Part shown: in pieces, positions 1 to 10,369 of the stretch
How the letters are laid out: the number at the start of each line of letters is the position of its first letter
Position numbering within the stretch: position 1 is the first letter of the stretch
Assembly: GCF_030695085.1 (NCBI RefSeq)
Contig: NZ_JAUYTS010000159.1
Coordinates: 1-64,000, forward strand
Direction of reading: 5' to 3'
DNA from: Falsiroseomonas sp.
Lineage (GTDB): Bacteria; Pseudomonadota; Alphaproteobacteria; Acetobacterales; Acetobacteraceae
Length of the DNA stretch: 64,000 bases
Translations under genes and position numbers: made by a program
The notes under the pieces: generated by a model
Databases searched by the model: none
Told to the model about the DNA's origin: nothing
Seen by the model: the letters and a program-made list of their open reading frames with translations, nothing else

Positions 1-92
1 ATGCGCCGGACATTCGCCTGGCTGAGCACGAGGTGGTTGAAGGGGATGTCGCGCGAGGCGGAGAGCGCGACCTTCGGGGCGGACTTCGACAT
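1..92 (-). CDS. ParB/RepB-like partition protein, N-terminus only (runs off the left edge)
   Basis: Reading leftwards from an ATG at 92-90, the window holds 30 complete codons beginning MSKSAPKVALSASRDIPFN and continuing HLVLSQANVRR. The IPFN.L.LS..NVR stretch is the characteristic start of ParB-type proteins of plasmids and integrative elements, which bind centromere-like sites and may regulate element genes. A GGAGAA ribosome binding site lies six to seven bases before the ATG, and a structured leader (104-151) precedes it. It follows the ArdC module in the same direction, as expected for cargo or maintenance genes of an island. Only about a tenth of a typical ParB is visible, so the family call rests on this short motif. 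Confidence 0.7.
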   Translation of the reverse strand, partial: MSKSAPKVALSASRDIPFNHLVLSQANVRR

Positions 93-103
93 GGGGGGTT
101 CTC

Positions 104-151
104 CATGACGGGCGGGCCGGGAGCCTCTCTCCCGACCCTCAACCCGTCACG
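104..151 (-). promoter_or_regulatory. Hairpin leader of the ParB-like gene (copy A)
   Basis: An outer stem TGACGGG/CCCGTCA (106-112 with 143-149) encloses GGG/CCC (114-116 with 136-138) and an inner stem CGGGAG/CTCCCG (118-123 with 129-134) closed by a five-base loop. The ribosome binding site and ATG of the ParB-like gene follow directly. A second copy with the same outer stem but a different inner stem sequence precedes ArdC at 1561-1610. The structure is seen directly; a regulatory role is inferred. Confidence 0.6.
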
Positions 152-169
152 AAGACCGCCTCGGCCCTC

Positions 170-586
170 TTACTCTCTCCGCGCCGCTATTACGGCAGGA
201 GGCAGGTTCCACACCTCCGCGCCGGCCGCGCGATAGGCATCCGCGACAGCCGCGAGTGGCGCATAGGAGAAGGCACCCCAGGGCGGCGGGCTGGCGGGTT
301 CACCGACCGCCACCATCGGGCCACGCACCGCGAGATCGCAGACGACCTCGAAGGGGAGTGCGCGGCTATCGATCACCGGCAGGCCAGCGGCGATGCAGGT
401 CGTCTTGATGGCCTCCCAGTCGTGCCCGCTGAGATATGCACCGCGGGCGAAGTACAGTGTGAAGCCGCCGCGGCCGATGGCGAGGTGGCCACCCTCCGTG
501 GTCAGTGCTTCGCGGATGTAGTGGCCGTAGCGCTCCTCCGCCTCTGGCAGGATGAGCGGGGCAGTGGCGTTGCGCCCGCGGGTCAC
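170..586 (-). CDS. Island protein of unknown function, coupled to ArdC
   Basis: 138 residues, not recognised. The start ATG overlaps the ArdC stop by four bases (ATGA), so translation is probably coupled and the two proteins probably work together or are made in fixed ratio. The protein is compact and soluble-looking, with no signal peptide or membrane segment; it contains a GGFTLYFARGAY stretch, a PFEVVCDLAVRG stretch and a proline-rich PASPPPWGAF segment. Its place between ArdC and a ParB-like gene suggests a role in establishment of a mobile element (anti-restriction or anti-defence), but that is inference from position only. Confidence 0.7.
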   Translation of the reverse strand: MTRGRNATAPLILPEAEERYGHYIREALTTEGGHLAIGRGGFTLYFARGAYLSGHDWEAIKTTCIAAGLPVIDSRALPFEVVCDLAVRGPMVAVGEPASPPPWGAFSYAPLAAVADAYRAAGAEVWNLPPAVIAARRE

Positions 587-1551
587 GATACCACCTCTGG
601 CGCATCCGCGTCGGCATTGACCGCTTCGGTCTCGGGCGCGAAGGCGAGCAGAAAGTCCGCCGCCTTCGACGCGGCACTCGCCGCGCGGACGATCGCGCGA
701 TTATCCTCGCGCAGCACCTCCAGCCAGGACCCGATGTAGTCGGCGTGGCGCACCGTCGGCACGATGCCAAGTGCGGCGCAGGTGAAGGCCGCGGTCATCT
801 CGGCGACCAGCTCCTCCTGCGCATACTTCTTGGAGGCGAAGCTGTTGGCGATCTCGCGGCCGAGGCGAGATGAATGCCCCGTCCAGTGGCCGAGCTCATG
901 CAGAGCGGTCCGGTGCCAGTCGATCGGCTGGAAATAGGCCTGCGGCGGCGGCACGCGGATGAAGTCGCCGAGAACGTCGTAGTAGGCGCGCTCCCCGCCG
1001 ATGCGGAGGTCGGCGCCGGAGGTTCCGATCAGCGCCTGCACCCGCGGCTCGATGAGCGAGGTATCCGCCGGGGGCGCCGTCGCCGCCAACTCGGGCGGCA
1101 GTCCGTCGCACTGCTCGACATTGAACACGGTGAAGCGCTTGAGGAAGTGAATCGCGCGGGCGTCCTTCCCCGTCTCCTGCGCGCGCTGGCGCTCCTCGCC
1201 GGGGATGAAGCGGTCGGCGTAGACGACGGTCGTGCCGCGCTCGCCCTTGCGCACGCTGCCGCCCAACGCGAGCGCCTGGCGAAAGGTGAGCCAGCTCTGG
1301 CCGGCGTAGCCGCGCTCGACGACGGCGCCCCAGAGGATCAGCACGTTGATCCCGGAGTACCGCCGGCTGGTCGCCGCGTTCTTCGGCAGGGCGATTGGTG
1401 CGGCGACACCCGAGGTTCCCCAGGGCTGCACCCAGGGCAGGCGGCCGGCTTCGAGTTCGGCGATGATCCTGCCGGTGATCTCGTCGTAGAGGTTCGCGCG
1501 GTCACCCGAGGCTCGGCCGCTCGGGGCCGGCCGTGTCGCGGAGCGGGTCAT
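583..1551 (-). CDS. ardC: ArdC-type antirestriction protein
   Basis: 322 residues with the two-part ArdC layout. The N-terminal domain (about residues 15-150: NLYDEITGRIIAELEAG, LPWVQPW, SGINVLILW, WLTFRQALALGG, VRKGERGTTVVY) is the ssDNA-binding ArdC/TraC-primase-type domain. The C-terminal domain is a zinc metallopeptidase-like fold with HELGHW near residue 218 followed by a downstream EELVAEM helix. ArdC proteins of conjugative plasmids protect incoming DNA against restriction in the recipient. The start is the ATG after GGAGAACCGCC. It is the first gene of a leftward set ardC - unknown - ParB-like. Family call is confident; activity is inferred. Confidence 0.9.
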   Translation of the reverse strand: MTRSATRPAPSGRASGDRANLYDEITGRIIAELEAGRLPWVQPWGTSGVAAPIALPKNAATSRRYSGINVLILWGAVVERGYAGQSWLTFRQALALGGSVRKGERGTTVVYADRFIPGEERQRAQETGKDARAIHFLKRFTVFNVEQCDGLPPELAATAPPADTSLIEPRVQALIGTSGADLRIGGERAYYDVLGDFIRVPPPQAYFQPIDWHRTALHELGHWTGHSSRLGREIANSFASKKYAQEELVAEMTAAFTCAALGIVPTVRHADYIGSWLEVLREDNRAIVRAASAASKAADFLLAFAPETEAVNADADAPEVVS

Positions 1552-1560
1552 GGCGGTTCT

Positions 1561-1610
1561 CCATGACGGGCCGGCCGCGAGCCTCTCTCTCGGCCCCGAA
1601 ACCCGTCACG
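1561..1610 (-). promoter_or_regulatory. Hairpin leader of ardC (copy B)
   Basis: The outer stem TGACGGG/CCCGTCA (1564-1570 with 1602-1608) is identical to the leader of the ParB-like gene. The inner stem is CGAG/CTCG (1578-1581 with 1589-1592) with GGC/GCC beneath it (1573-1575 with 1593-1595). The inner bases differ from copy A yet still pair. It directly precedes the GGAGAACC ribosome binding site of ardC. Confidence 0.6.
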
Positions 1611-1784
1611 GCGACAGCCGCCAAACTCTCACCCTCTTCGGCGCGGTCAGACGTCTACGTCGCCAGCGGAACACCATCCGATTTGCGCGCAGCGACGCGA
1701 CGCGGCACTACGGCACTCACTCTCGGCTTTTCTCTGCTCAATAGGTGCCGCTCGATGGCGATAGCGATCGTCACGGAGCGGCAC

Positions 1785-2063
1785 ATGTCCGAAAGCCAGC
1801 GCAGCGTCCCCGCCCTTCGCCGCACCCTTCGAAGGCACGAGCTGCGGGATCTCGTCCCGCTATCGGACACGACGATCTACGAGATGGAGCAGCGGGGCGA
1901 GTTTCCACGACGCTTCCATCTGACGCCGCGTTGCGTGGCTTGGGACTATGCAGAAATCGCAGCCTGGCTCGCGGAGCGGCGGCACGGCGCTGACAATGGC
2001 CAATCAACGCGCGCGCCAATACCCAATGTCAGGATGCGGCGGACACGGCCTGTGAAGGCATGA
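1785..2063 (+). CDS. AlpA/Xis-like helix-turn-helix protein
   Basis: 92 residues starting MSESQRSVPALRR. The core LRDLVPLSDTTIYEMEQRGEFPRR..L.PR.VAWDYAEIAAWLAERR is the winged-helix signature of AlpA/MerR-like excisionase family proteins. These act as transcription activators of integrase genes or as recombination directionality factors. The ATG at 1785 has GGAG six bases upstream; an in-frame ATG at 1755 is possible but lacks this. Its last 35 bases overlap the 3' end of the convergent integrase gene, an intimate pairing consistent with joint control of excision. Confidence 0.88.
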   Translation: MSESQRSVPALRRTLRRHELRDLVPLSDTTIYEMEQRGEFPRRFHLTPRCVAWDYAEIAAWLAERRHGADNGQSTRAPIPNVRMRRTRPVKA

Positions 2064-3309
2064 CGTCAGTGGGCCCAAGCTGCATCGTCGGCGGATAGAG
2101 CGTGGGCACCCGCTTCTGGCCGCTGCACCATGCGTCGATCATGTCCGCCCACTCCTGGAGCATGTGTCGACGCTGCGGCTCATACTCCGCCTTGTTGTAG
2201 ACACCGCGCGACGATCGATTGTCCTCATGGGCAAGGCTTTTCTCGATCCAGTCGCTGTTGAAGCCGAGCTCGTTCAGCAACGTCGCGCCAGTGCGCCGCA
2301 AGTCGTGCACCGTGAAGGCGCCCAACGGCAGCCCGCTGGTCTTCGCACGCCCAACAACAGCGTAGATGACGCGATTGAAGGTCGCACGAGACATCGGCTG
2401 GTCGGCCTCATAGCGGGACGGCAACACATAGGGTGAATTGCCAGCGCATGTTTTCAGCGCGACCATGATGTCGAGTGCCTGTCGCGCCAGATAGACGTTG
2501 TGCGCACGCGAGCGCTTCATCCGGTCCTTCGGAATGGTCCAGACAGCGTTCTCAAAATCTACCTCGTCCCAGGTTGCATCGAGCAGTTCGCTCTTGCGCA
2601 CCATGGTTAGGAGAATGAGGCGGAGTCCGAGCCGTATGGTCGGCAGCGTTGCGACGTGCTCGATTTGGTCGAACAGAATGCGGATCTCCGACGGCGAAAG
2701 CGCGCGATCCTTTGGCACGAAGGTGGCGATTGATGCCGGCCCTACTTCGTCGGCCGGGTTCGCAATCTTCTCGCCATGCAGGATCGCGTGGCCGTAGATC
2801 TGCTTGATGATGTCGCGAACATGGATTGCGGTCGCGGGCGCGCCGCGCTCCTTCACTTTGGCGCAGAGCCCGCGCAGGTCGTCAGGCGTGATCTCCGAAA
2901 GGAACCTGTTCTTCCACGTTGGTAGGATGTCTCGGTCGAAGATTGCCTTGCGCATGGCCCTCGTACTCTCGGCCATTCGCGCGCCCTCGAACCAGCGCTT
3001 TCCGGCGGCCGCGATGGTGAGTGCTTCTGCCGCGCGGCGCTTCGCGCGCTGCTTCTCCTGCGCGGGCGACTGTCCGCCCGCAACGATCTTCCGAGCAATG
3101 AGGCAGCGCTCGCGGGCTTCGGCGAGCGTCAGTCCGCCAAGTCCGTAGGCGCCGAGGGTCAGCGTTTCGCGGCGCCCGTTCAGCCGATAGTCGTAGCGGA
3201 ACGAGATCGCTCCTGACGGCAGGACCGCGACATACATACCGTCACGGTCAGCAACCTTGTACGATTTATCTTTTGGTTTCAGCCGCTTGATGGCGATATC
3301 GGTTAGCAT
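2029..3309 (-). CDS. P4-type tyrosine site-specific integrase
   Basis: 426 residues from an ATG at 3309 with a GGAGG ribosome binding site; the reading frame stays open to 3390 but those codons lack a good start. The N-terminal DUF4102 domain (LTDIAIKRLKPKDKSYKVAD, then GRRETLTLGAYG) is typical of P4-like island integrases. The catalytic set is visible: Arg in LLTMVRKSEL (about residue 237), HDLRR (about 335-338), His in LAHEDN (about 360) and the nucleophile Tyr in GVYNKAEY (about 370). It catalyses integration and excision of the island and sits between AlpA and the guaA 3' end, the normal position for an integrase next to its attachment site. Confidence 0.95.
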   Translation of the reverse strand: MLTDIAIKRLKPKDKSYKVADRDGMYVAVLPSGAISFRYDYRLNGRRETLTLGAYGLGGLTLAEARERCLIARKIVAGGQSPAQEKQRAKRRAAEALTIAAAGKRWFEGARMAESTRAMRKAIFDRDILPTWKNRFLSEITPDDLRGLCAKVKERGAPATAIHVRDIIKQIYGHAILHGEKIANPADEVGPASIATFVPKDRALSPSEIRILFDQIEHVATLPTIRLGLRLILLTMVRKSELLDATWDEVDFENAVWTIPKDRMKRSRAHNVYLARQALDIMVALKTCAGNSPYVLPSRYEADQPMSRATFNRVIYAVVGRAKTSGLPLGAFTVHDLRRTGATLLNELGFNSDWIEKSLAHEDNRSSRGVYNKAEYEPQRRHMLQEWADMIDAWCSGQKRVPTLYPPTMQLGPTDVMPSQAVSAAS

Positions 3310-3510
3310 GGCATCCTCCTCAGCGACTATGATACGCCCCGCTCGGGGGCCGTCCATACCGTCAGAGTCGATACCGTCAAGTCTATCCAAATTCTCAATA
3401 AATTCAGCGATTTATCTGTGAAAACTGGATCGAGCTTGATGGATCTCCAGGCGGGCAAGCTTCAACACGCCGACACTACCCGCCAGTTGATACCGTCAAT
3501 GATGCCGTCA
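3236..3510. repeat. ATACCGTCA nonamer cluster at the integrase promoter
   Basis: ATACCGTCA occurs at 3236-3244, 3356-3364, 3371-3379 and 3490-3498, with a one-mismatch copy ATGCCGTCA at 3502-3510. All five are in the same orientation; two form close pairs with 15- and 12-bp spacing. Four lie in the 200 bases upstream of the integrase start and one lies inside its first codons. Arm-type integrase sites or AlpA/Xis sites are the likely meaning, by analogy with other tyrosine recombinase systems. Confidence 0.5.
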
Positions 3511-3626
3511 GATCAACTCGCTTGCGCGCGATAGATCGCGAAGCATATCGCAAGGTAATCTCAATAATTTTCTATACTTAGCGCCGTTGGCGCGATAGGT
3601 CTCGAACCATGCCGAAGCCTATCGCA
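3310..3626. other. Integrase promoter and attachment region, no gene
   Basis: 317 bases without a credible gene and clearly richer in A+T than the chromosome around it. They hold most of the nonamer cluster, the integrase promoter (not precisely located) and, next to guaA, an 8-bp inverted repeat GCGATAGG/CCTATCGC (3592-3599 with 3618-3625) with an 18-base loop. That repeat has no T-tract, so a terminator role for guaA is uncertain; it could equally belong to the recombination site. Confidence 0.6.
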
Positions 3627-3650
3627 TCACTCCCACTCAATCGTCCCCGG
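3627..3650 (-). other. Probable island attachment site (attL/attR) in the guaA 3' end
   Basis: The final codons of guaA (encoding PPGTIEWE and stop) contain GAGTGGGA in the coding direction, and the island integrase lies immediately beyond. The 3' end of guaA is an established hotspot for islands carrying P4-type integrases, where the insertion restores the reading frame. The matching direct repeat would lie at the other end of the island, left of the window, so the site cannot be confirmed from this sequence alone. Confidence 0.65.
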
Positions 3651-5222
3651 CGGCTTGCTGGTGATGTCGTAGGTCACGCGGTTGATGCCGCGCACCTCGT
3701 TCACGATGCGGCCGGCCACGCGGGTCAGGAATTCCATGCTGAAGGGATAGACATCCGCCGTCATGCCATCCGTGCTGGTCACGGCGCGCAGCGCGCAGGC
3801 GCTGTCATAGGTGCGGCCATCGCCCATCACCCCCACGGTCCGCACCGGCAGCAGCACGGCGAAGGCCTGCCAGATTGCGTCGTACAGGCCGGCGTTGCGG
3901 ATTTCCTCCAGGTAGATCGTATCCGCGTGGCGCAGGATATCCGCCTTCTCCTTGGTCACCTCACCGGGGATGCGGATGGCCAGGCCAGGCCCGGGGAAGG
4001 GGTGGCGGCCGACGATGATCTCGGGGATGCCGAGTTCCCGGCCCAGCACGCGGACCTCGTCCTTGAACAGGTCGCGCAGCGGCTCCACCAGCTTCATCCG
4101 CATGCCGGCGGGCAGGCCGCCGACATTGTGGTGCGACTTGATCGTCACGCTGGGGCCGCCGGTGGCGGAGACGCTTTCGATCACATCCGGATACAGCGTG
4201 CCCTGGGCCAGGAAGTCGGCGCCGCCGATCTTCTGCTGTTCCTCCTCGAACACCTCGATGAACAGGCGGCCGATGGTCTTGCGCTTCAGCTCGGGGTCGG
4301 TGACGCCGGAAAGCTGGCCGAGGAACAGGTCCGTCGCATCGCGATGCACCAGCTTGATGTTGAAGCGGTCGCGGAAGGTGGTGACCACCTGTTCGGATTC
4401 ATTCGCCCGCATCAGCCCGTGATCGACATAGATGCAGGTGAGCTGGTCGCCGATCGCCTCATGCAGCAGCACCGCGGCGACGGAGGAATCGACCCCGCCG
4501 GACAGGCCGCAGATCACGCGGCCGCTGCCGACCTGGGCGCGGATCTTCTCCACCATCTCCGCCCGGAAGGCGCCCATGGTCCAGTCGCCGGTGCAGCCGC
4601 AGACAATATGGGAAAAATTCTTCAGCAGGGCCGCGCCATGCGGCGTGTGCACCACCTCCGGGTGGAACATGGTGCCGTAGTAGCGGCGCTCATCATTGGC
4701 GATGACGGCAAAGGGCGCGCCCTCACTCGCCGCGACCACCCGGAACCCCTCGGGCAGGCGGGTGATGCGGTCGCCATGGCTCATCCAGACCTGTTCCCGC
4801 GCGCCCTTGGCCCAGACGCCCTGGGTGATGGCGCAGTCGCCGGTCACGTCGATATGGGCGCGGCCGAATTCGCGCAGATGGCCGCCTTCCACCAGGCCGC
4901 CGAGCTGATGCGCCATGACCTGCTGGCCGTAGCAGATGCCGAGAATCGGCAGCCCCATCTCGAACACCACCTCCGGCGCGCGGGGGCTGGCTTCCTCCGT
5001 CACGCTGGCCGGGCCGCCGGACAGGATGATGCCCTTGGGCGCGAAGGCGCGGATGCGGTCATCCGGGGCGGCGTTGAAGGGCCAGACCTCGCAGTACACG
5101 CCGGATTCACGCAGCCGGCGCGCGATGAGCTGCGTCACCTGGCTGCCGAAATCGAGGATCAGGATCCGGTCGTGATGCTGCGCGAGCGGGGTGGAGGCGG
5201 CATCGGGGGCGGCGTGTGTCAT
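3627..5222 (-). CDS. guaA: GMP synthase (glutamine-hydrolysing)
   Basis: 531 residues. Converts XMP to GMP with ATP and glutamine in the cytoplasm, the last step of guanine nucleotide synthesis. The N-terminal class I glutamine amidotransferase domain shows ILGICYGQQ with the Cys nucleophile near residue 96 and the MFHPEV His-Glu pair. The ATP pyrophosphatase domain has the P-loop GLSGGVDSS near residue 240, and the C-terminal dimerisation domain ends PPGTIEWE. Start chosen at ATG 5222; a GTG at 5237 in frame has no better ribosome binding site. guaB lies a few kilobases away in the same orientation. The 3' end doubles as the island insertion site, and the coding sequence is intact. Confidence 0.97.
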   Translation of the reverse strand: MTHAAPDAASTPLAQHHDRILILDFGSQVTQLIARRLRESGVYCEVWPFNAAPDDRIRAFAPKGIILSGGPASVTEEASPRAPEVVFEMGLPILGICYGQQVMAHQLGGLVEGGHLREFGRAHIDVTGDCAITQGVWAKGAREQVWMSHGDRITRLPEGFRVVAASEGAPFAVIANDERRYYGTMFHPEVVHTPHGAALLKNFSHIVCGCTGDWTMGAFRAEMVEKIRAQVGSGRVICGLSGGVDSSVAAVLLHEAIGDQLTCIYVDHGLMRANESEQVVTTFRDRFNIKLVHRDATDLFLGQLSGVTDPELKRKTIGRLFIEVFEEEQQKIGGADFLAQGTLYPDVIESVSATGGPSVTIKSHHNVGGLPAGMRMKLVEPLRDLFKDEVRVLGRELGIPEIIVGRHPFPGPGLAIRIPGEVTKEKADILRHADTIYLEEIRNAGLYDAIWQAFAVLLPVRTVGVMGDGRTYDSACALRAVTSTDGMTADVYPFSMEFLTRVAGRIVNEVRGINRVTYDITSKPPGTIEWE

Positions 5223-5271
5223 GGCGCCTAACAGCACAGAGGCGATGCAGCGACAAGCCGTTTTGCAGCGC

Positions 5272-5865
5272 TCAGCCTTCCTCGCGAAGGCGCCCTTGCG
5301 GTCTCCCCTGGGGCACGGGTGCGGTGGCGGCCAGCAGCGTGTCGATCGGGTCCCACAGCAGGGCGATCTGGTCCACGGCCTGGCCGGCCACGCGAATCGC
5401 CTCCCGCATCGCCGTGCGCCCGCCGAGGTGGCGGTAGAAGAAGCGGCTGGGATTGGCCTCCAGCACCCAGGCCATGGCGGAATTGCAGCCGATGGCCCGC
5501 AGATGCGCCGCCATCGCCCGCATCAGGCGCCGGCCGCAGCCACGCTCCCGGTAGTCATCCAGCACATAGAGGGTCTCAACCTCCCCCTCCGCCAGGCCGC
5601 GGCGCCGGGCGCGTCCGCCGGAGGCGAAGCCCACCACCTGGGGCGGGCCGGACTCATCCTCCGGCGTGGCGGTCGCCACGAACACTGCATGGCCTTCGCG
5701 CCGGTCCAGGATGGCGCGCTGGTAGAAGCCGGCCAGCCGGATCTCGGACAGGTCGGCCAGGTAGCCATCCCGCAGGATGCCGGCATAGGCGCTGCGCCAG
5801 GCCGCGACATGCACCGCGGCCACCGCCGCGGCATCGCCCGGCCGGGCGCGGCGGATGGAGATCAT
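5272..5865 (-). CDS. GNAT-family N-acetyltransferase
   Basis: 197 residues. The start [28 protein letters not shown] and the acetyl-CoA binding segment [16 protein letters not shown] (consensus R/Q-x-x-G-x-G/A) followed by [24 protein letters not shown] identify a GNAT acyltransferase. The substrate is not predictable. Its ATG overlaps the stop of rsmB by four bases, so it is translated with rsmB; such pairs could acetylate a ribosomal or tRNA target, but nothing here shows that. Confidence 0.9.
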   Translation of the reverse strand: MISIRRARPGDAAAVAAVHVAAWRSAYAGILRDGYLADLSEIRLAGFYQRAILDRREGHAVFVATATPEDESGPPQVVGFASGGRARRRGLAEGEVETLYVLDDYRERGCGRRLMRAMAAHLRAIGCNSAMAWVLEANPSRFFYRHLGGRTAMREAIRVAGQAVDQIALLWDPIDTLLAATAPVPQGRPQGRLREEG

Positions 5866-7175
5866 GAAGGCTGTCTTTGCAGCACCGCGGCGAAGAACCC
5901 ATCCGTGCCATGGCTGCCGGGCGACAGCGCCATGTAGGGGCCGGGGCCGGGCGCCGCGACGCCCGGACGCACGGCTTCCCAGACCTCGGTGAAGGGCACC
6001 GGGGTGAAATCCTGGTGGCGTTCCAGGAAGGCCGCCATCTGCATCTCGTCCTCCTCGGGCAGCAGCGAACAGGTAGCGTAGACCAGCCTTCCGCCCGGGC
6101 GCACCAACTCAGATGCATCGTCGAGGATCATCGCCTGCTTCAGCACCAGCTCCGCCAGGTCGCGGCCATTGGTGCGGATGCGGGCATCCGGGTTGCGGCG
6201 CCAGGTGCCGGTGCCGGTGCAGGGGGCATCCACCAGTACGCGATCGAATTTGCGGGAGTTGCGCTTGCGCCACTTGTCGCCCGAGGTGAGCAGGTGGCGC
6301 TCGGAATTGTTGACATCGGCGCGGCGCAGGCGGCGGCCGGCGCCTTCCAGCCGGGCGGCGGAGGTATCGCAGGCGACGATATGGCCCTTGTTGGCCATGG
6401 TGGCGGCCAGCGCCAGCGTCTTGCCCGCGGCGCCGGCGCAGAAATCGGCCACCCGCATGCCGGGGCGCGCATCGGTCAGCAGGGCGACCAGCTGGCTGCC
6501 CTCGTCCTGTACCTCGATCAGACCCTCGAGGAAGGCCTTGGTGGCGGAAACCGGGCGGCGATCAGCGATCCGCATGCCCCAGGGGGAGAGCGGGGTGGGG
6601 GTGGCGGCGATGCCCTCCGCCGCCAGGGCGGCCAGCGCCGCCTCCCGCGTCACCTTCAGCAGATTGGCGCGGAGATCCAGCGGCGCGGCCTCCTCCATCG
6701 CCGCGGCTTCCTCGGCCAGCTTGTCGCCGAAGCGGGTGACGAGGCCGGGCATCGCCCATTCCGGCAGGTTCAGCCGCGGCCCGTCCGGCATGCGCGGCAG
6801 CACGAGCGGCCGGCCAGCCAGCTTGCCGAGCAGGGCGCGCTCCTCCTCCCCCAGGGGAGAGGCGGCGAATCGCTCGCCGGAGAAATTCTGGTCCACGCCG
6901 TCCACCGACCAGCCCTCGGCCAGGATCAGATGCGCCCCGAGCAGCAGCCGGGCGGAGGGGCTGGCGATGCCCATCTCGGAAAAATGCCAGGCGAGCCGCA
7001 GCCGCTGGCGAATCGCCCCCCAGGCGCGCTCGGAGACGTTCCGCCGGTCCGAGCCGCCGATGTAGCGGCGGGCACGGAAGAAATCATTGGCGATGGCATC
7101 CGCCGGGCGGCGGGGGGAGGCTTCGACGGCGGAGAGCAGGTCGATGGCGGCGGAGAGGCGGGCGGCGGGGGTCAT
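5862..7175 (-). CDS. rsmB: RsmB-like rRNA (cytosine-5) methyltransferase
   Basis: 437 residues from ATG 7175. The N-terminal NusB-like RNA-binding domain begins TPAARLSAAIDLLSAVE. The Rossmann methyltransferase domain shows SAM motif I (MRVADFCAGAAGKTLALAA), motif IV with the first cysteine DAPCTGTGTWRRNPD and the catalytic ATCSLLPEED. Members methylate C967 of 16S rRNA using S-adenosylmethionine. The open frame extends upstream to 7307, but those codons are Pro/Arg-rich and look like non-coding shadow. It is the upstream partner of the GNAT gene (four-base overlap). Confidence 0.93.
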   Translation of the reverse strand: MTPAARLSAAIDLLSAVEASPRRPADAIANDFFRARRYIGGSDRRNVSERAWGAIRQRLRLAWHFSEMGIASPSARLLLGAHLILAEGWSVDGVDQNFSGERFAASPLGEEERALLGKLAGRPLVLPRMPDGPRLNLPEWAMPGLVTRFGDKLAEEAAAMEEAAPLDLRANLLKVTREAALAALAAEGIAATPTPLSPWGMRIADRRPVSATKAFLEGLIEVQDEGSQLVALLTDARPGMRVADFCAGAAGKTLALAATMANKGHIVACDTSAARLEGAGRRLRRADVNNSERHLLTSGDKWRKRNSRKFDRVLVDAPCTGTGTWRRNPDARIRTNGRDLAELVLKQAMILDDASELVRPGGRLVYATCSLLPEEDEMQMAAFLERHQDFTPVPFTEVWEAVRPGVAAPGPGPYMALSPGSHGTDGFFAAVLQRQPS

Positions 7176-7465
7176 GCGGGGAATCCGGGCGGCCGCGGCG
7201 CCGGGGGCGCGGGGCGGACGCGGGCAGGGGGTGGCGCGCCGGGGCTCCGGCGGCGAGGGTCGGCAGGCAGTGGGCACGCGCTCCGGCCGGAACCGTGCGG
7301 GCAACATAGACCCTCGCCGCCATTTCCGCGATGCCGCGCGCGCGCGTCAACGTTCCGGCATGATTTTCATGTCAGCATGTTTCAGCCGGGTGGGCTTGCT
7401 GCACGGTTTGCGATTAGTTTGCGTCACGCCGCATCAGGCGGTTCGACAAAGGGGATCCTACGCCG

Positions 7466-7972
7466 ATGTTCAAATCCATCCTTGCCGCCGGCGCGGTTCT
7501 GGCGCTGGTCGCCGGTGGTGCGGTTGCCCAGCAGAAGGGCGCGGCGCCGCAGCAGGCCCAGCAATATCCGGATTGGCGCGCCCAGCCGCGCTACGCCACG
7601 ATCAACCTGCGCGCCGGTTTCGAGCCTGACCCGCGTGAGATCCCGGTGGAAGCGGGCGGCGACCGCGAGGCCACCGGCATCGGCCCGGATTGCGCCGGCT
7701 GGATCGATTTCTCGAAGCCGGATGTGGACCTGAACTATACCTCGGGCCAGTTCCCGCTGTTCATTTCCGTGGTCGCCACCACGGATACGACGCTGGTGAT
7801 CAACGATTCCGCCGGCAACTGGCACTGCAACGACGACCTGGACGGGGTGAACCCCGGCATCGTCCTGCGGAATCCGGCCAGCGGCAACTACAACATCTGG
7901 ATCGGCACCTTCGAGCGCGGCGCCCCGCAGCGTGCGACGCTGCGCATCAGTGAAATCCCGCCGAGCCGCTGA
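7466..7972 (+). CDS. Small secreted protein, beta-rich, function unknown
   Basis: 168 residues. A clear signal peptide (MFKSILAAGAVLALVAGGAVA, cleavage before QQKG) is followed by a mature region rich in beta-prone segments (ATINLRAGFEPDP, DVDLNYTSGQFPLFISVVATTDTTLVI, NWHCNDDLDG, GNYNIWIGTFERG). This layout resembles pre-peptidase C-terminal type domains appended to secreted peptidases, without any protease domain. Two cysteines in the mature part could form a disulfide in the periplasm. AAGGGGA precedes the ATG. It stands alone between leftward genes and shares a terminator hairpin with guaB. Confidence 0.85.
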   Translation: MFKSILAAGAVLALVAGGAVAQQKGAAPQQAQQYPDWRAQPRYATINLRAGFEPDPREIPVEAGGDREATGIGPDCAGWIDFSKPDVDLNYTSGQFPLFISVVATTDTTLVINDSAGNWHCNDDLDGVNPGIVLRNPASGNYNIWIGTFERGAPQRATLRISEIPPSR

Positions 7973-7977
7973 AACCC

Positions 7978-8005
7978 TGCGCGCCCCGCGATGGCGGGGC
8001 GCGCA
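7978..8005. terminator. Bidirectional hairpin between the secreted-protein gene and guaB
   Basis: A perfect 12-bp stem TGCGCGCCCCGC/GCGGGGCGCGCA (7978-7989 with 7994-8005) with a GATG tetraloop sits between two convergent stop codons. There is no T-tract on either side, so termination may depend on Rho or simply on stem strength. Confidence 0.7.
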
Positions 8006-8008
8006 TCA

Positions 8009-10368
<2,360 letters not shown>

Positions 10369-10369
10369 G

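Noticed and set aside
1-3600. Insertion sequence or transposase in the island end
   Set aside because: No transposase-like reading frame or terminal inverted repeats could be seen in the visible part.
3592-3625. tRNA remnant as attachment site (acceptor-like stem followed by GCCA and a GGTTCGA sequence)
   Set aside because: Only 38 bases long, the T stem does not pair, and there is no anticodon arm; the guaA tail explains the integration site better.
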